Below are positions 1 to 9,384 of a stretch of 64,000 nucleotides of DNA, in pieces (positions within the stretch are counted from its first letter, which is position 1; every line of letters begins with the position of its first letter). A program made the translations under genes and the position numbers. The DNA comes from an uncultured bacterium (GTDB taxonomy: Bacteria; Verrucomicrobiota; Lentisphaeria; Oligosphaerales; Oligosphaeraceae), in contig CACYQT010000003.1 in assembly GCA_902776645.1 (NCBI GenBank), positions 24,784-88,783 of the forward strand, in the 5' to 3' direction. The notes under the pieces were generated by a model. It did no database searches and was not told where the DNA came from. It was given only the letters and a program-made list of their open reading frames with translations.

Positions 1-1096
1 CCGCAGGCTTGCCCGTGAACGAACCTGTGCAGAACATCATCAAAGAAGACAGCTGGCTCGTCGTCGGGTCGTCGCCGACGATGCGATCCTTGTCCAGCAT
101 CAGTAGGACGGGATTACGGCCGCCGTTGCCCATGCCGCCGGCCAGAAGTTTGTCCAGCACAAGCTGTTCCGTATCGAATTCGACGCCCCACGCCTTCAGC
201 AGCGGCGGCAGGGAGGAATCCATCGACGGCGGCGCGTACTGCTGCATCTGCGGATTCTGGCTCTGCATGTCCGCCACGCTCATCGGATCCAAAAACGCGA
301 TCAGATGGCCGCCGCGCAGGACATACTGGTCCAACGCGAACATCGCCGTATCCGCCATCTGCTTCGGATGGATCAGCAAAACGGCGGAAATATCGTCCGG
401 AACGCTCTTTACATCCATGCCGAGCTCAACGACCTCATATGTCCGCTTCAGTTCGCTGATGACGATCCACGCGGGATTCGGCCGCGCGTTGCCCTGCATC
501 ATCGCCATCGGATTGTCGTAACCGCCCATGATCTTCAGCGCGCTGATGACACCGACTTTCGGCTTCTTCGCGCTCTTCACGCCGACGATCGCCCGCGTCA
601 GATCATATTCCAGCAGCTTCTCGCGGTCGGGGCTCAAAAACGGAATCGCCTCCGTGCGGTTGCCGCAGCTGACGGCCAGGCCGAGATAGATCTGCTCGTC
701 GCCGAACACGTCCAGACTCTTGCCGGAGATGCCGTCCAGATTGGCGGAATCCTCCGCATCCGTGTCCGGTTTCGGATTCAACTTCTTGATTTCCAGCTTT
801 TTGCCAGCGACCTGCTTGTATTCCTGCAACAGGTCTTCCACCCGCATGGCGTAATTTTTGAAATAGACGGGCATCTTCGCCACGTCTTTTGAATAGTAGA
901 AGCGGATGCTGACCGTGTCCGTCAGGCCTTTCAACGTCTCTTTCGTCCCTTCGGACAGCGTGTAGAGCTTGTCCGCCGTGCAGTCCATGCGCGCGTTCAG
1001 CGGCTTGAAGATGATGTTTACCAATATTAATATGGCGGCGATCAGAACGATGCCGGCCAGCGAGCTGAAACAAATCGTCAATTTCTTGCTTTTCAT
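1..1096 (-). CDS. GldG-like ABC exporter accessory protein, 3' part cut off by window edge
   Basis: The reading frame starts at an ATG at 1096 behind a clear GGGAGG ribosome site and runs open off the window edge, so only about the first 365 residues are present. Residues 7-30 form one membrane segment. They are followed by a large extracytoplasmic part that includes FYYSKD, as in the GldG / ABC-type uncharacterised transport family. Known members act with a GldF permease and a GldA ATPase, and exactly those two genes follow upstream with short gaps, so this is the third part of one exporter. In Bacteroidetes this complex is linked to gliding; here only membrane export of an unknown substrate can be inferred. 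Confidence 0.8.
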   Translation of the reverse strand, partial: MKSKKLTICFSSLAGIVLIAAILILVNIIFKPLNARMDCTADKLYTLSEGTKETLKGLTDTVSIRFYYSKDVAKMPVYFKNYAMRVEDLLQEYKQVAGKKLEIKKLNPKPDTDAEDSANLDGISGKSLDVFGDEQIYLGLAVSCGNRTEAIPFLSPDREKLLEYDLTRAIVGVKSAKKPKVGVISALKIMGGYDNPMAMMQGNARPNPAWIVISELKRTYEVVELGMDVKSVPDDISAVLLIHPKQMADTAMFALDQYVLRGGHLIAFLDPMSVADMQSQNPQMQQYAPPSMDSSLPPLLKAWGVEFDTEQLVLDKLLAGGMGNGGRNPVLLMLDKDRIVGDDPTTSQLSSLMMFCTGSFTGKPA

Positions 1097-1114
1097 GATG
1101 TTACCTCCCTGCCC

Positions 1115-1849
1115 TCAGCTCCGTTTCTGTTTCAGGATGATGCCCGTCGAAATCAACGCGAAGGCCATCAGCGTCACGAAATAGATGATGTCGCGCAAAT
1201 CCAACACGCCGCGCTGCATGCTCTCGAAATGGAACATGACGCTCAGGCTCGCGGCGAAATCAACCAACACGCTGGACGCGCCCCACTTCAGCAGCAGATT
1301 CGTCACTGGCGGGAAACCGACCAACACCAATAAAAGACACGCCACGACGGATGTGATGAAGCTGATGACTTGATTGCGTGTGCAGGCGCTCGTCATGCCG
1401 CTGATCGCCAGATAAGCACCTGACATCAGGAAACTTCCGACATAGCCTGTGATCATCGGGCCGACGTCCGGATCGCCCAGATAGCACACCGTGATCGGCA
1501 TCGGCAGCGTCAGCAGCAACGCGATGCCCAAGAACAGCCATCCGGCCAGAAACTTGCCCATGATGGCCTGTTTCGCGGAAAGCGGCAGCGTGAACAGCAG
1601 CTCCAGCGTGCCCATGCGGCGCTCCTCCGCCCACATGCGCATGCCGATGGCGGGCACAAGAAGCATGTACAGCCATGGATGCCACACGAAGAAACGGGCC
1701 AGAGACGCTTCGTCCGACTGGAAGAAACCGCCCATCATGAAGGTGAAGAAGCCCGTCAGAATCAAGAAGATAATCAGAAAAACATACGCGATCGGCGATC
1801 CGAAGTAGCTCGCCAGTTCGCGCTTGATGATATGCAAAGTCTTGTTCAT
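1115..1849 (-). CDS. ABC-2 type permease, GldF-like
   Basis: This 244-residue protein has about six hydrophobic segments. It opens with a short cytoplasmic stretch (IIKREL) and carries the WAEERRMGTLELL signature of ABC-2 permeases near residue 75. I chose the ATG at 1849 over an in-frame TTG two codons earlier because an AGGAACAGG ribosome site sits about 7 bases before it. It lies 18 bases upstream of the GldG-like gene and 15 bases downstream of the ATPase gene, so the three form one operon. It is the membrane channel of the exporter; the substrate is unknown. Confidence 0.88.
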   Translation of the reverse strand: MNKTLHIIKRELASYFGSPIAYVFLIIFLILTGFFTFMMGGFFQSDEASLARFFVWHPWLYMLLVPAIGMRMWAEERRMGTLELLFTLPLSAKQAIMGKFLAGWLFLGIALLLTLPMPITVCYLGDPDVGPMITGYVGSFLMSGAYLAISGMTSACTRNQVISFITSVVACLLLVLVGFPPVTNLLLKWGASSVLVDFAASLSVMFHFESMQRGVLDLRDIIYFVTLMAFALISTGIILKQKRS

Positions 1850-1864
1850 TTTCAACCTGTTCCT

Positions 1865-2818
1865 TTATTTCACATTCGCGCTGTCGAGACTCGTGATCGT
1901 CCGGAAGACGTCGTCCAGACGGCCTTGGTTCGTGTGCAGTTCGTCAAAGCTCCAGCCTTTTTTGTCCAAGGCGGCCTTGATGGCCGCCGCAAGACCTTTC
2001 CGGCCTTCGGCAGGCGGCACGGTCGCCGTCGCATTGCCGTCCTGTTCAGAGACTTCCAACGGACGTCCCGCTTCCGGGATGCCTTCCAGAAGAGCCGTCA
2101 GTTCGACTTTCGAAACGCCTTGGACGCGAATGGTCACGCGGCCCGCTCCAGCGGATTTCGCGCACATTTCCGCAGGCGTGCCGTTGAAGACGAGCTTGCC
2201 TTTGTCAATGATGATGACGCGTGTGCAGATGGCCTCCACTTCCTCCAGAATATGGGTAGATACGATGATCGCCTTGTCCCGCCCCATCCGTTTGATCAGC
2301 TCGCGCATTTCATGCTTCTGGTTCGGATCCAGACCGTCCGTCGGTTCGTCCAAGACGAGAACTGGCGGATCATGCAAGATGGCCTGCGCGAAGCATGTAC
2401 GATGGAAAAAGCCTTTCGACAGCGTGTCGATGCTCTGATGGCGGACTTTTTCCAGATGGCATGTCGCAATGGCCTTTTCGATGGCGTCGCGTTTTTTCTG
2501 CCCCGTCAAATCGCGCATGGACGCCGCGAAGTCGAGAAACGCCTCCACCGTCATATCTTTGTACGCGGGAGCGTTTTCCGGAAGATATCCGAACAAAGCC
2601 TTCGCCGCCAGCGGATCCTCCGCCATGTCATGGCCGCCGATGGACACGCTGCCCTCCGACATCGGAAGATAACCTGTCAGCATCCGCATCGTCGTTGATT
2701 TGCCCGCTCCGTTCGGCCCCAGAAAGCCCAATACTTCGCCTTTCTGGACTTCGAACGACACATGATCGACGGCCAGCATGCCGCCGTACCATTTCACTAA
2801 TCCATCTGCTTTTATCAT
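1865..2818 (-). CDS. ABC transporter ATP-binding protein, GldA-like
   Basis: This 317-residue ATPase energises the exporter. It shows a Walker A motif GPNGAGKST near residues 34-42, a Walker B motif VLVLDEPTDGLDP and an H-loop STH. The usual LSGGQ signature is altered to LSKGF. The last 100 residues form the extra C-terminal domain common in this family. It is the first gene of a three-gene operon (ATPase, permease, GldG-like). The weakened signature motif is common in ABC-2 exporters and does not by itself suggest loss of function. Confidence 0.9.
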   Translation of the reverse strand: MIKADGLVKWYGGMLAVDHVSFEVQKGEVLGFLGPNGAGKSTTMRMLTGYLPMSEGSVSIGGHDMAEDPLAAKALFGYLPENAPAYKDMTVEAFLDFAASMRDLTGQKKRDAIEKAIATCHLEKVRHQSIDTLSKGFFHRTCFAQAILHDPPVLVLDEPTDGLDPNQKHEMRELIKRMGRDKAIIVSTHILEEVEAICTRVIIIDKGKLVFNGTPAEMCAKSAGAGRVTIRVQGVSKVELTALLEGIPEAGRPLEVSEQDGNATATVPPAEGRKGLAAAIKAALDKKGWSFDELHTNQGRLDDVFRTITSLDSANVK

Positions 2819-2926
2819 GCCAGAATGTTCTCCTTATTTAATTGCGCGTTTCTTGCCTTATAAATATACGAATCCTTACAAGACACGCCGTTTCATGAAA
2901 AGTTCGATGAAATTTGATTTTTCCAG

Positions 2927-2962
2927 AAAAAAAAGAGGCCGCCTCTTTCAAAGCGGTCTCTT
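2927..2962 (-). terminator. Rho-independent terminator
   Basis: On the minus strand a 10-bp stem with one A-C mismatch (AAGAGACCGC paired with GCGGCCTCTT) is followed by a run of eight T. It lies 44 bases after the stop of the HEAT-repeat gene and before the exporter operon. Confidence 0.75.
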
Positions 2963-2973
2963 CTTTCTCTCCT

Positions 2974-3009
2974 GTCGTTTTAGTCGCTTAAGTCGCTTAT
3001 GTCCCTTAT
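2974..3009. repeat. Nonamer array, GTCGCTTAT family, overlapping a stop codon
   Basis: Four 9-bp units in a row (GTCGTTTTA, GTCGCTTAA, GTCGCTTAT, GTCCCTTAT). The stop codon of the minus-strand HEAT gene (3006-3008) lies inside the last unit. The same family recurs near 59.9 and 60.4 kb. Confidence 0.85.
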
Positions 3010-5561
3010 TCTTGGATGGTTATCACCACCCCTTCCAGCGGTCCGCCGTCTTCGGCGGCGACTTTCGCGCCGAGCTCCCACTGGCCGCCGCCCTGCCCGA
3101 TTTTCACCAGGAGGACGTTGTCGCCGGCCTTCAGTTCGACTTTCATCTTGTCTTCGTTCGCCGTGAACGCGCGCGGCACGTTCACGTTTTCAATCAACGC
3201 GCCGTTCAGCCAAACCTTCGCCGCGTCGTCGCTACCGAGCATGATCTGCGCCTTTGTCGCGGCCGCGACGCGGATGATGCAGCGCGCATACGCCGTCACT
3301 TGGTTCGCGTTTTCGACGGCCGCCAGAAGATTCAGCTTGCCGTTCTTATCGGTGTTCGCCACCTTCCATTTGACGCTTCCGGCCTCTTCCTCTTTTTCAG
3401 GGGCGAAGACCATGTTCTGCAATGTCAGATAGTCTTTGCCATCAACACGATACGCAGGCGAAACCTGCCAGCGCATGACCTTGCCGACGTTCTCGCTGAT
3501 AAGCGCCAGGCAGGCCTGCGCACGCTCTTTCTGCTTGTCGTTCAGCAACGCCATCGCCGCACGCAACGGCGCGACGCATTCGCCGCCGCGCAACTTCTCG
3601 CTCAAATTGACGATTGCCGACGCGGCTTCGCCTTTCAATTCGTCGTTCTGCAGATACTCGCGCAGATACGCCATCGATTGGGCGTCCGTCAAATTTCCCA
3701 TGGTGCCGACTGCCAATTTGCGTTCGTCAACACGTTTCGCCAACGCCAGCAGGCCGTTCATTTCATTCGCCTTTTCGGCGTTTTTCTTATTCTGCATCGG
3801 AATCAAACGAACACAGCCTCGGAACGCAAGCACTTGCAGCAAGGGCTTTTCCGCCGTCGCCGCGATATCGCGCAACGTCGGCAGCGCGGCGGCGTTCGGC
3901 CAATCGGCCAATGTGCGGAGCGCGGCTTCCTTCACGGCGTCGCCTTCATTCTTCCAAGCCGCGATTTCCATGTCCAACGCCTCCTGCGAACCCGCCAATG
4001 CGGCGGCTTTCAGCAGGCTCGGCTTCGCCTCCGCCTTGCTGGCCGCGAATGCGTTCTTCAACGCAGGCAGATAGAGCTTCGCGTCGCCAAGACGGCGGCA
4101 CAATGTCAGCAGGCCTTTTTCAGCCGCCAGAATTTCCTTCTTCTCGCCAGCCTTCTGCAACTGGTTCAGCAGGAATGCGATAGAAGACTCATCACCGATA
4201 TTGCCGAAAATACGGCACAACGCCTGTCTCGTTTCCAAATCGCCATTTTCCGCCAACGCCGCGATTTTCGGCAGAGCCGCCGTGTCGTTCCGTTTTTCGA
4301 TGATTTCCAAAGCGCCTTGCTGGACGGCGTCTTTGCTCTGCAACGCCAACGCCGCAAGTTCTTCAGCCAAAGGCGCCTTCACGACGGCGACGGCCGCCTT
4401 GGCCGCCGCCGCGACGCCGTCCCGTTCATCCGCCAGCCACGCAGGCAGACGACTGATACTGTCTTTGCTGCTCAACGCGACGGCCGCCTTGACGGCCGCC
4501 GCCCGCGCCGCTTCGTCATCCCAGCCGATTACGGCTTCCACGGCAGGCAGTTGCGCCTTGTCGCCGCTGGCCGCCAGCAGTTCCAACGCCAACGGTGCCT
4601 TGTCGGCCTTCTTCGCGTCCAACGTCTTCGCGATCAACGCCAAACGACTGGCCGTCAGATTCTTCGACAGCAACCGTTTCGCAGACAGACGGACGCGCAA
4701 TGCGTCGTTCTGAAGACCTGCAACAAGCAGCTCATCGCCTTGCGGCGCAACGGCATACGATTCCAATGCCGCGCAGGCGATCGCGACGTCGCCCGGACGC
4801 GCCGCCGTCCATGCCGCCGCCAGCTGGATGGCGTCGTCCGCCTTGCCCCAAGCGGCCAGATTCTTCAGATATTCGCCCAACGCGCCGTCGACGACAGAGC
4901 GTTCATAACGCGACAGCTTCGCGCTGTCCGGCAACCAGGCGGCGAACGCCGCCTTCGCGACTGGTGAATCCATCCGCGCCAACGCCTCGTAGGCGATCAG
5001 CCGCGCGCGGCGGTCGTCGCTCTTCGTGTCTTTCACGGCTTCCGCCGCCGCGTCGGCGACTCCGAGTTCGCCCAACGCCTGCACGATTTCATAACGGCAG
5101 ACGCCTTTTGCTTCCGGCAGCGCCTTCAAGAAGGCCGGACCTGCGACTTTCGCCGCGTCCGGAATCGCCACCAATACCTTATATACTTCATGGCAGTATT
5201 GCGGATCGTTCAGCAACGGCGACAACGCCGCCACCGATTTTTCACCAGCGGTATAGTACAGCTGCTCAAGAAGATACAGCTTCACTTCCGTTTTCTTCGT
5301 CTCCACGAACGCTTCCAGAATGCCCTGTTCCACCGCTTCGGCGATGTTGTTGTAACGGGCATGGACGCACACGCCGTGCAACGCCACGCGCGCATCCGTG
5401 TCGTTCTTTTCATTCCGTTCCGTCACGTCGATCAACTTCAACGCGCAGGCCTTCACGGCGGCCGCGCCGCCTTTCGCCAATTCGTCCGCCGTCTGGCCCT
5501 GCGCCGTCAACCACAGCGCCGCCACCAGCAAGCCACATGTAATTTTATGTAAATTCATCAT
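3006..5561 (-). CDS. Exported HEAT-repeat protein with C-terminal beta-rich domain
   Basis: This 851-residue protein begins with a signal peptide ending near AQGQ (residue 23). Most of the rest is alanine- and leucine-rich paired helices typical of HEAT or armadillo-like repeats. The last 150 residues look beta-rich and resemble the sugar-binding-like domain often seen at the end of PVC exported proteins (WLNGALIENV, DNVLLVKIGQGGG). Such proteins are scaffolds; no enzyme motif is visible. Two ATGs stand in tandem at 5561 and 5558 behind GGAG. The gene is followed by a terminator, and its stop codon lies in a tandem repeat. The binding partner is unknown. Confidence 0.8.
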   Translation of the reverse strand: MMNLHKITCGLLVAALWLTAQGQTADELAKGGAAAVKACALKLIDVTERNEKNDTDARVALHGVCVHARYNNIAEAVEQGILEAFVETKKTEVKLYLLEQLYYTAGEKSVAALSPLLNDPQYCHEVYKVLVAIPDAAKVAGPAFLKALPEAKGVCRYEIVQALGELGVADAAAEAVKDTKSDDRRARLIAYEALARMDSPVAKAAFAAWLPDSAKLSRYERSVVDGALGEYLKNLAAWGKADDAIQLAAAWTAARPGDVAIACAALESYAVAPQGDELLVAGLQNDALRVRLSAKRLLSKNLTASRLALIAKTLDAKKADKAPLALELLAASGDKAQLPAVEAVIGWDDEAARAAAVKAAVALSSKDSISRLPAWLADERDGVAAAAKAAVAVVKAPLAEELAALALQSKDAVQQGALEIIEKRNDTAALPKIAALAENGDLETRQALCRIFGNIGDESSIAFLLNQLQKAGEKKEILAAEKGLLTLCRRLGDAKLYLPALKNAFAASKAEAKPSLLKAAALAGSQEALDMEIAAWKNEGDAVKEAALRTLADWPNAAALPTLRDIAATAEKPLLQVLAFRGCVRLIPMQNKKNAEKANEMNGLLALAKRVDERKLAVGTMGNLTDAQSMAYLREYLQNDELKGEAASAIVNLSEKLRGGECVAPLRAAMALLNDKQKERAQACLALISENVGKVMRWQVSPAYRVDGKDYLTLQNMVFAPEKEEEAGSVKWKVANTDKNGKLNLLAAVENANQVTAYARCIIRVAAATKAQIMLGSDDAAKVWLNGALIENVNVPRAFTANEDKMKVELKAGDNVLLVKIGQGGGQWELGAKVAAEDGGPLEGVVITIQE

Positions 5562-5586
5562 ATTCTCCGTTCAGTTTCTGAAACTT

Positions 5587-5680
5587 TTTCTAGACCTTCT
5601 AGAATTTCTAGAGCCTCTAGAACTAATGCCATCGCAACCATTGCCTTCCGCTTTAAGCTTTAAGCTTTAAGCTTTTAGCT
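5587..5680. repeat. Two adjacent short tandem arrays (TTCTAGAAT nonamers and AAGCTTT heptamers)
   Basis: Bases 5587-5622 hold four nonamers of the TTCTAGANN type. Bases 5651-5680 hold four heptamers of CTTTAAG. The heptamers start directly after the TAA stop (5682-5684) of the minus-strand oxidoreductase gene. Confidence 0.85.
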
Positions 5681-5681
5681 G

Positions 5682-6965
5682 TTATAAGGTCCACGGCGCT
5701 CTGCGCGGCGGATTCGCCATGCGCGTCGCCTCCGGATCGCCGACGATCTCCTGCTTGACTGGATCGTAGTTGATCTTGCGGCCAAGACGCACGGCCAGCG
5801 ACGCAAGATGCAGCAGATCGGCGGAACGCGTCGCCTGACGGACGTTCGGATGGACACCGTTCACGTTTTCACGCGTGCGGACGGCGTGCTCCCAGCTCTC
5901 CAGTTTCGGCGGATCGGGGAACTGCTTCAGTTTCTCCAGCAAGTTCGCGGGCTCCAGATTCATGCCGCCCCAATACTTGCCGTTCGGGCCTTCGATGAGC
6001 GGACGGCCTTCCGTCGTGTGTTCGCCCCACTCCCAACTCTCGATGATGATTTTCGTCCCGTCGGCGTATTTCAGATTGATGGTGCCCCACAGGCCGCACG
6101 CGTCCGGATGCTGCGGCCACGGCGCGACGGCCTCAATTTCCGTCGGCCCCGTATCATCTTTGCCCAGAGCATATTGGAACGGATCGATGTGGTGCTGTCC
6201 CATGTCGCCGAAACCGCCTTCGTCATAGTCCCAATAACCGCGGAAACTGCCGTGGACGCGATGCGGATGGTACGGTTTCACGGGCGCGGGGCCGAGCCAC
6301 ATGTCGTAGTCCAGAACGTCCGGAATAGGATGCGGCTCAAGATTCGGACGGCCGCTCCACATCTTGATTTTGAAGCCCGTCGGGCAGTAGCGCGGATTCA
6401 GGCAGACGGTCAACGGGCCGCCCAACAGACCGCTCATGACCAACTTGCGCATGAACCAGCCAATGCCCAGATAGCTGCGCCCCCACGTGTTCGCCTGATA
6501 GACGACGCCGCTCCGTTCAACGGCTTCCACAAGAGCCTTGCTTTCCGCAAGCGTATGCGTCGCAGGCTTTTCCGAATAGATATCGAAGCCCGCCTTGGCG
6601 GCCGCGATGGCGATCTGCGCATGCCAGTGAGGCGGCGTCGGGATGTGGATCGTGTCGATGTCCTTCCGTTCCAAGACTTCACGCCAATCGGAATACGCCG
6701 TCACCTGTCCGCCCGCCTTGCGTTTCGCGTTCTCCAAGTGGTTTTTGTCGACGTCGCAGACAGCCAGCGTCTGCGGATATTTCGTCACATGGCCCATGCC
6801 CATGCCGCCCGTTCCGATGACCGCGCGGGTGATCATGTTGCTCGGGGCCGACGGCCCGCCAAACACATAGCTGCTCGGCACAATCAGCATGCCTGTGCCG
6901 ACCGCCGCGCTTCCACGCAGGAAATTCCGCCGCGTCATGCCGCGTTTCGTCTGTTTTTCTGACAT
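5682..6965 (-). CDS. Tat-exported Gfo/Idh/MocA family oxidoreductase
   Basis: This 427-residue protein has a twin-arginine signal (TRRNFLRG at residues 11-18) followed by a hydrophobic stretch, so it is probably exported folded. The Rossmann dinucleotide site reads GTGGMGMGHV, and the family lysine motif is EKPATHT. The C-terminal half has the layout of the Bacteroidetes/PVC type, with DYDMWLGPAP. Members oxidise or epimerise sugars or their derivatives with NAD(P); the substrate cannot be told from sequence. An AGGAGG site precedes the ATG. It stands alone, with the HEAT gene downstream on the same strand. Confidence 0.88.
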   Translation of the reverse strand: MSEKQTKRGMTRRNFLRGSAAVGTGMLIVPSSYVFGGPSAPSNMITRAVIGTGGMGMGHVTKYPQTLAVCDVDKNHLENAKRKAGGQVTAYSDWREVLERKDIDTIHIPTPPHWHAQIAIAAAKAGFDIYSEKPATHTLAESKALVEAVERSGVVYQANTWGRSYLGIGWFMRKLVMSGLLGGPLTVCLNPRYCPTGFKIKMWSGRPNLEPHPIPDVLDYDMWLGPAPVKPYHPHRVHGSFRGYWDYDEGGFGDMGQHHIDPFQYALGKDDTGPTEIEAVAPWPQHPDACGLWGTINLKYADGTKIIIESWEWGEHTTEGRPLIEGPNGKYWGGMNLEPANLLEKLKQFPDPPKLESWEHAVRTRENVNGVHPNVRQATRSADLLHLASLAVRLGRKINYDPVKQEIVGDPEATRMANPPRRAPWTL

Positions 6966-7010
6966 CGTTGCCTCCTGTCTTGACGTTTTTGATATCTCTT
7001 TGGTATCTTA

Positions 7011-7056
7011 ATTATGAATCAGCCATTATGAATGATGCATTATGAATGATGCATTT
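7011..7056. repeat. Heptamer array, ATTATGA/ATGATGC family
   Basis: About six 7-bp units alternate between ATTATGA and ATGATGC in the divergent promoter space between the oxidoreductase and the propeller gene. The rest of this 189-base gap is AT-rich and shows no clear signal. Confidence 0.75.
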
Positions 7057-7154
7057 TACCAAATATACACCATTACAAGTGGATAATCACGATTTGGACA
7101 TTATTTTTTATGTCATAACATCTCTTTTACAACACTCCTCACCCAAAAAACACC

Positions 7155-8336
7155 ATGAAAATCTCCGAAACATTCAACTGGAAACGCATCACGCCGGACA
7201 ACGGCCATTATTTCTTCGGCTACTATGACCGCAATCCATGGAATCCGTCGCAGACGCTCCATCTGGCCATGAAAATCCCGCAGATGAACCGCCTGCCGCA
7301 GCCGGGCGAACTTGCGGAAATCGGAACCATCACGGTTGACGGCGGTTACACGCCGTTGACCACTACCCGCGCATGGTGCCACCAGCAGGGTTGCATGGAG
7401 CTTTTCCTGAAGCACACGAAAAACGACACGTTCATCTACAACGACTTCGATCTCAAAGATAAAAAGCTCGTCGCCAACATCTTCGAAATCGGAAAAGGCG
7501 TCATCGGCCGCTATGAACGCCCCATCTACGCCATGTCGCCGGACGGCCATTGGGGAGTCTCCCTCAATTTCGGCCGCATCCCTCGCCGCGGCTACAGCTA
7601 CGCGGATGCGCCAATCCCCCTAACTCAGCCAATACCAGATCTTGACGACGACGGACTCTTCCTAATCGACCTCTATACCGGCGAATCGAAACTGCTCGTC
7701 TCCTACCGCCAGATGTTCGACATCCATCCCGTCCCCTACGGCCTCGACGACGTCTATATCTGGCTCAACCACGCCATTTTCAACTGCGATTCCACCCGCC
7801 TCCTCTGGCTCTTCCGCCACTGCCGCAACCCGCTCGCGCCGCAATGGCAGACCTATATGTACACGGTCGGGCTCGACGGCTCCGAACTCCAATGCCCCCT
7901 CCCGCAGGTCTATTGGAACGGCGCCATCTCCCACCAGATCTGGGGCCGCACGCCGCGCGAGATTCTCATCGACGCGAAATGGCGCGGCAATAACGCCGAC
8001 TACGTCGTCTTCGACGAAACAAAACTCCCCCTGCAGGCCCGTCTCATCTCCAAAGGCTTCGGCCCCATGGGCCACACCGTCTTCTCGCCAGACGGCAAAT
8101 GGCTTCTGGCCGACACGTATCCCGATGCTGAACAAAATCAACATCTTGGGATTGTCAACGTCGCCACCGGCGAACTGACCAAATTGGGCACATTCCGCCA
8201 TCACAAGCCAGCCGGATATCCCGTCGATGTCCGCAACGATCTCCATCCCAGATGGTCGCCGGACGGCCGCTTCGTCACCGTCGATTCCATCCACGACTAC
8301 AACCGCGGCATCTATCTACTGGAACTCAATTCATAA
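7155..8336 (+). CDS. Cytoplasmic beta-propeller (TolB/WD40-like) protein
   Basis: This 393-residue protein has no signal peptide. It carries repeated propeller-blade motifs of the PD40 type, for example MSPDGHWGVSL, FSPDGKWLLADT and WSPDGRFVTVDS. Proteins of this kind in saccharolytic bacteria include oligogalacturonate-lyase-like enzymes, but I cannot identify catalytic residues, so no activity is assigned. No Shine-Dalgarno site is visible before the ATG. The final residues LNS and the TAA stop lie within the heptamer repeat that follows. Confidence 0.7.
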   Translation: MKISETFNWKRITPDNGHYFFGYYDRNPWNPSQTLHLAMKIPQMNRLPQPGELAEIGTITVDGGYTPLTTTRAWCHQQGCMELFLKHTKNDTFIYNDFDLKDKKLVANIFEIGKGVIGRYERPIYAMSPDGHWGVSLNFGRIPRRGYSYADAPIPLTQPIPDLDDDGLFLIDLYTGESKLLVSYRQMFDIHPVPYGLDDVYIWLNHAIFNCDSTRLLWLFRHCRNPLAPQWQTYMYTVGLDGSELQCPLPQVYWNGAISHQIWGRTPREILIDAKWRGNNADYVVFDETKLPLQARLISKGFGPMGHTVFSPDGKWLLADTYPDAEQNQHLGIVNVATGELTKLGTFRHHKPAGYPVDVRNDLHPRWSPDGRFVTVDSIHDYNRGIYLLELNS

Positions 8337-8482
8337 TGCATAATTCATAATTCATAATTATTATAAGGTAGATAGTTCGCTCTACGCTTACTTTTACTTT
8401 ATCATTAACAATTATGTATTACAGATCACACAAATCATAAATTAAAAAAATTATGCATTATGAATTATGAATTATGAATTGA
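8328..8482. repeat. Paired heptamer arrays ATAATTC/ATAATGC and ATTATGA/ATTATGC
   Basis: Bases 8328-8362 hold about five heptamers starting inside the preceding gene's last codons. Bases 8450-8482 hold the reverse-oriented words running into the next gene's start region. The two arrays can pair as inverted repeats around an 85-base AT-rich spacer. The first continues into ATTATTATAAGGTAGA, a string that recurs inverted near 27.92 kb. Confidence 0.85.
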
Positions 8483-8487
8483 ATAAA

Positions 8488-9048
8488 ATGGAAACTGCCA
8501 ATCATCTTGGAACACAACCACTTCAGACGCCACGGCTACTTCTGCGCCATTTCACCATGGACGACGCGCAGAACATGTTCGATCTATGGTGCAACGATCC
8601 GGAAGTCACCCGTTTCCTCTCATGGGGCCCCCATGGCACCATCGACAAAACAAAGCGCCTTCTGAAATCATGGAAACAACGATACGAAGACACGATGTTC
8701 TACAACTGGTGCATCGAATTCGAAGGCCTCCCGATTGGCGGAATCGATTTGATCATGCGCAGCGAAAAATCGCTCCGCGCAGAGCTTGGATATTGCCTTT
8801 CAAACCGTTACAAAGGTCGCGGCCTCGTCACGGAGGCCGCCTGCGCCGTGCTGACATTCGCATTCGAAGACGTCGGCCTCCACAAAATCTGTGCGAAACA
8901 CGACGTCGAGAATCCCGCCTCCGGTCGCATCATGCAGAAGCTCGGCATGCGGCAGGAAGGCTATATGAAACTCGACGCGCAACGCCTTGACGGCACCTAT
9001 TCCGACATGGTCCTCTACGGCATCCTCCGCGATGAATGGCTCAACTGA
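8488..9048 (+). CDS. GNAT N-acetyltransferase (Acetyltransf_3 type)
   Basis: This 186-residue protein matches the RimJ/RimL-like branch of GNAT enzymes. It has TPRLLLRHFTMDD near the start, an acetyl-CoA loop region GYCLSNRYKGRGLVTEA, and ENPASGRIMQKLGM. These enzymes transfer acetyl groups to protein N-termini or to small amines; the acceptor is unknown. I chose the ATG at 8488 because an upstream in-frame ATG at 8467 lies within a tandem repeat. The stop overlaps the next start as TGATG, so the two genes are translationally coupled. Confidence 0.88.
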   Translation: METANHLGTQPLQTPRLLLRHFTMDDAQNMFDLWCNDPEVTRFLSWGPHGTIDKTKRLLKSWKQRYEDTMFYNWCIEFEGLPIGGIDLIMRSEKSLRAELGYCLSNRYKGRGLVTEAACAVLTFAFEDVGLHKICAKHDVENPASGRIMQKLGMRQEGYMKLDAQRLDGTYSDMVLYGILRDEWLN

Positions 9049-9371
9049 TGGAAAGCAACGATTCTACTCCTAAAACTCCTGAACAGCAGGCATTTGAACA
9101 AGCCTTGAAGGATGCCGTCACGTTGCGGATGCCCTTCGGCAAATTCGGTCCGGAAGGCTATCCGCCCCACGGTCTTCTGCTCTGCGACCTCCCCTATGAA
9201 TATCTCCGTTGCTTCACCCGCAAAGGCTTCCCAAAAGGACGCCTAGGCGAAATCATGTCATTCGTCTACCAGCTGAAGCTCGACGGCGCGGAAAACGTCT
9301 TCAAGCTTATCCGCGAAACGCCCCGCCAAAGCCTCCGCAAGCCAATCAAGCGGAGATATGATTTTGAATAG
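9048..9371 (+). CDS. DUF3820 family protein
   Basis: This 107-residue protein shows the family hallmark MPFGKFGPEG...LLCDLPYEYL and the motif FTRKGFPKGRLG. DUF3820 proteins are small cytoplasmic proteins of unknown function, sometimes annotated as quorum-regulated virulence factors on thin evidence. The start at 9048 overlaps the stop of the acetyltransferase (TGATG). An in-frame ATG at 9036 is possible but lies further inside the neighbour. No ribosome site is needed if translation is coupled. Confidence 0.85.
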   Translation: MESNDSTPKTPEQQAFEQALKDAVTLRMPFGKFGPEGYPPHGLLLCDLPYEYLRCFTRKGFPKGRLGEIMSFVYQLKLDGAENVFKLIRETPRQSLRKPIKRRYDFE

Positions 9372-9384
9372 ATTTTTCCATTAC

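Noticed and set aside
2778..4967. Long plus-strand open frame over the HEAT gene
   Set aside because: It is the arginine-rich shadow of a well-supported minus-strand gene with a signal peptide and ribosome site. GC-rich codon use opens such frames.
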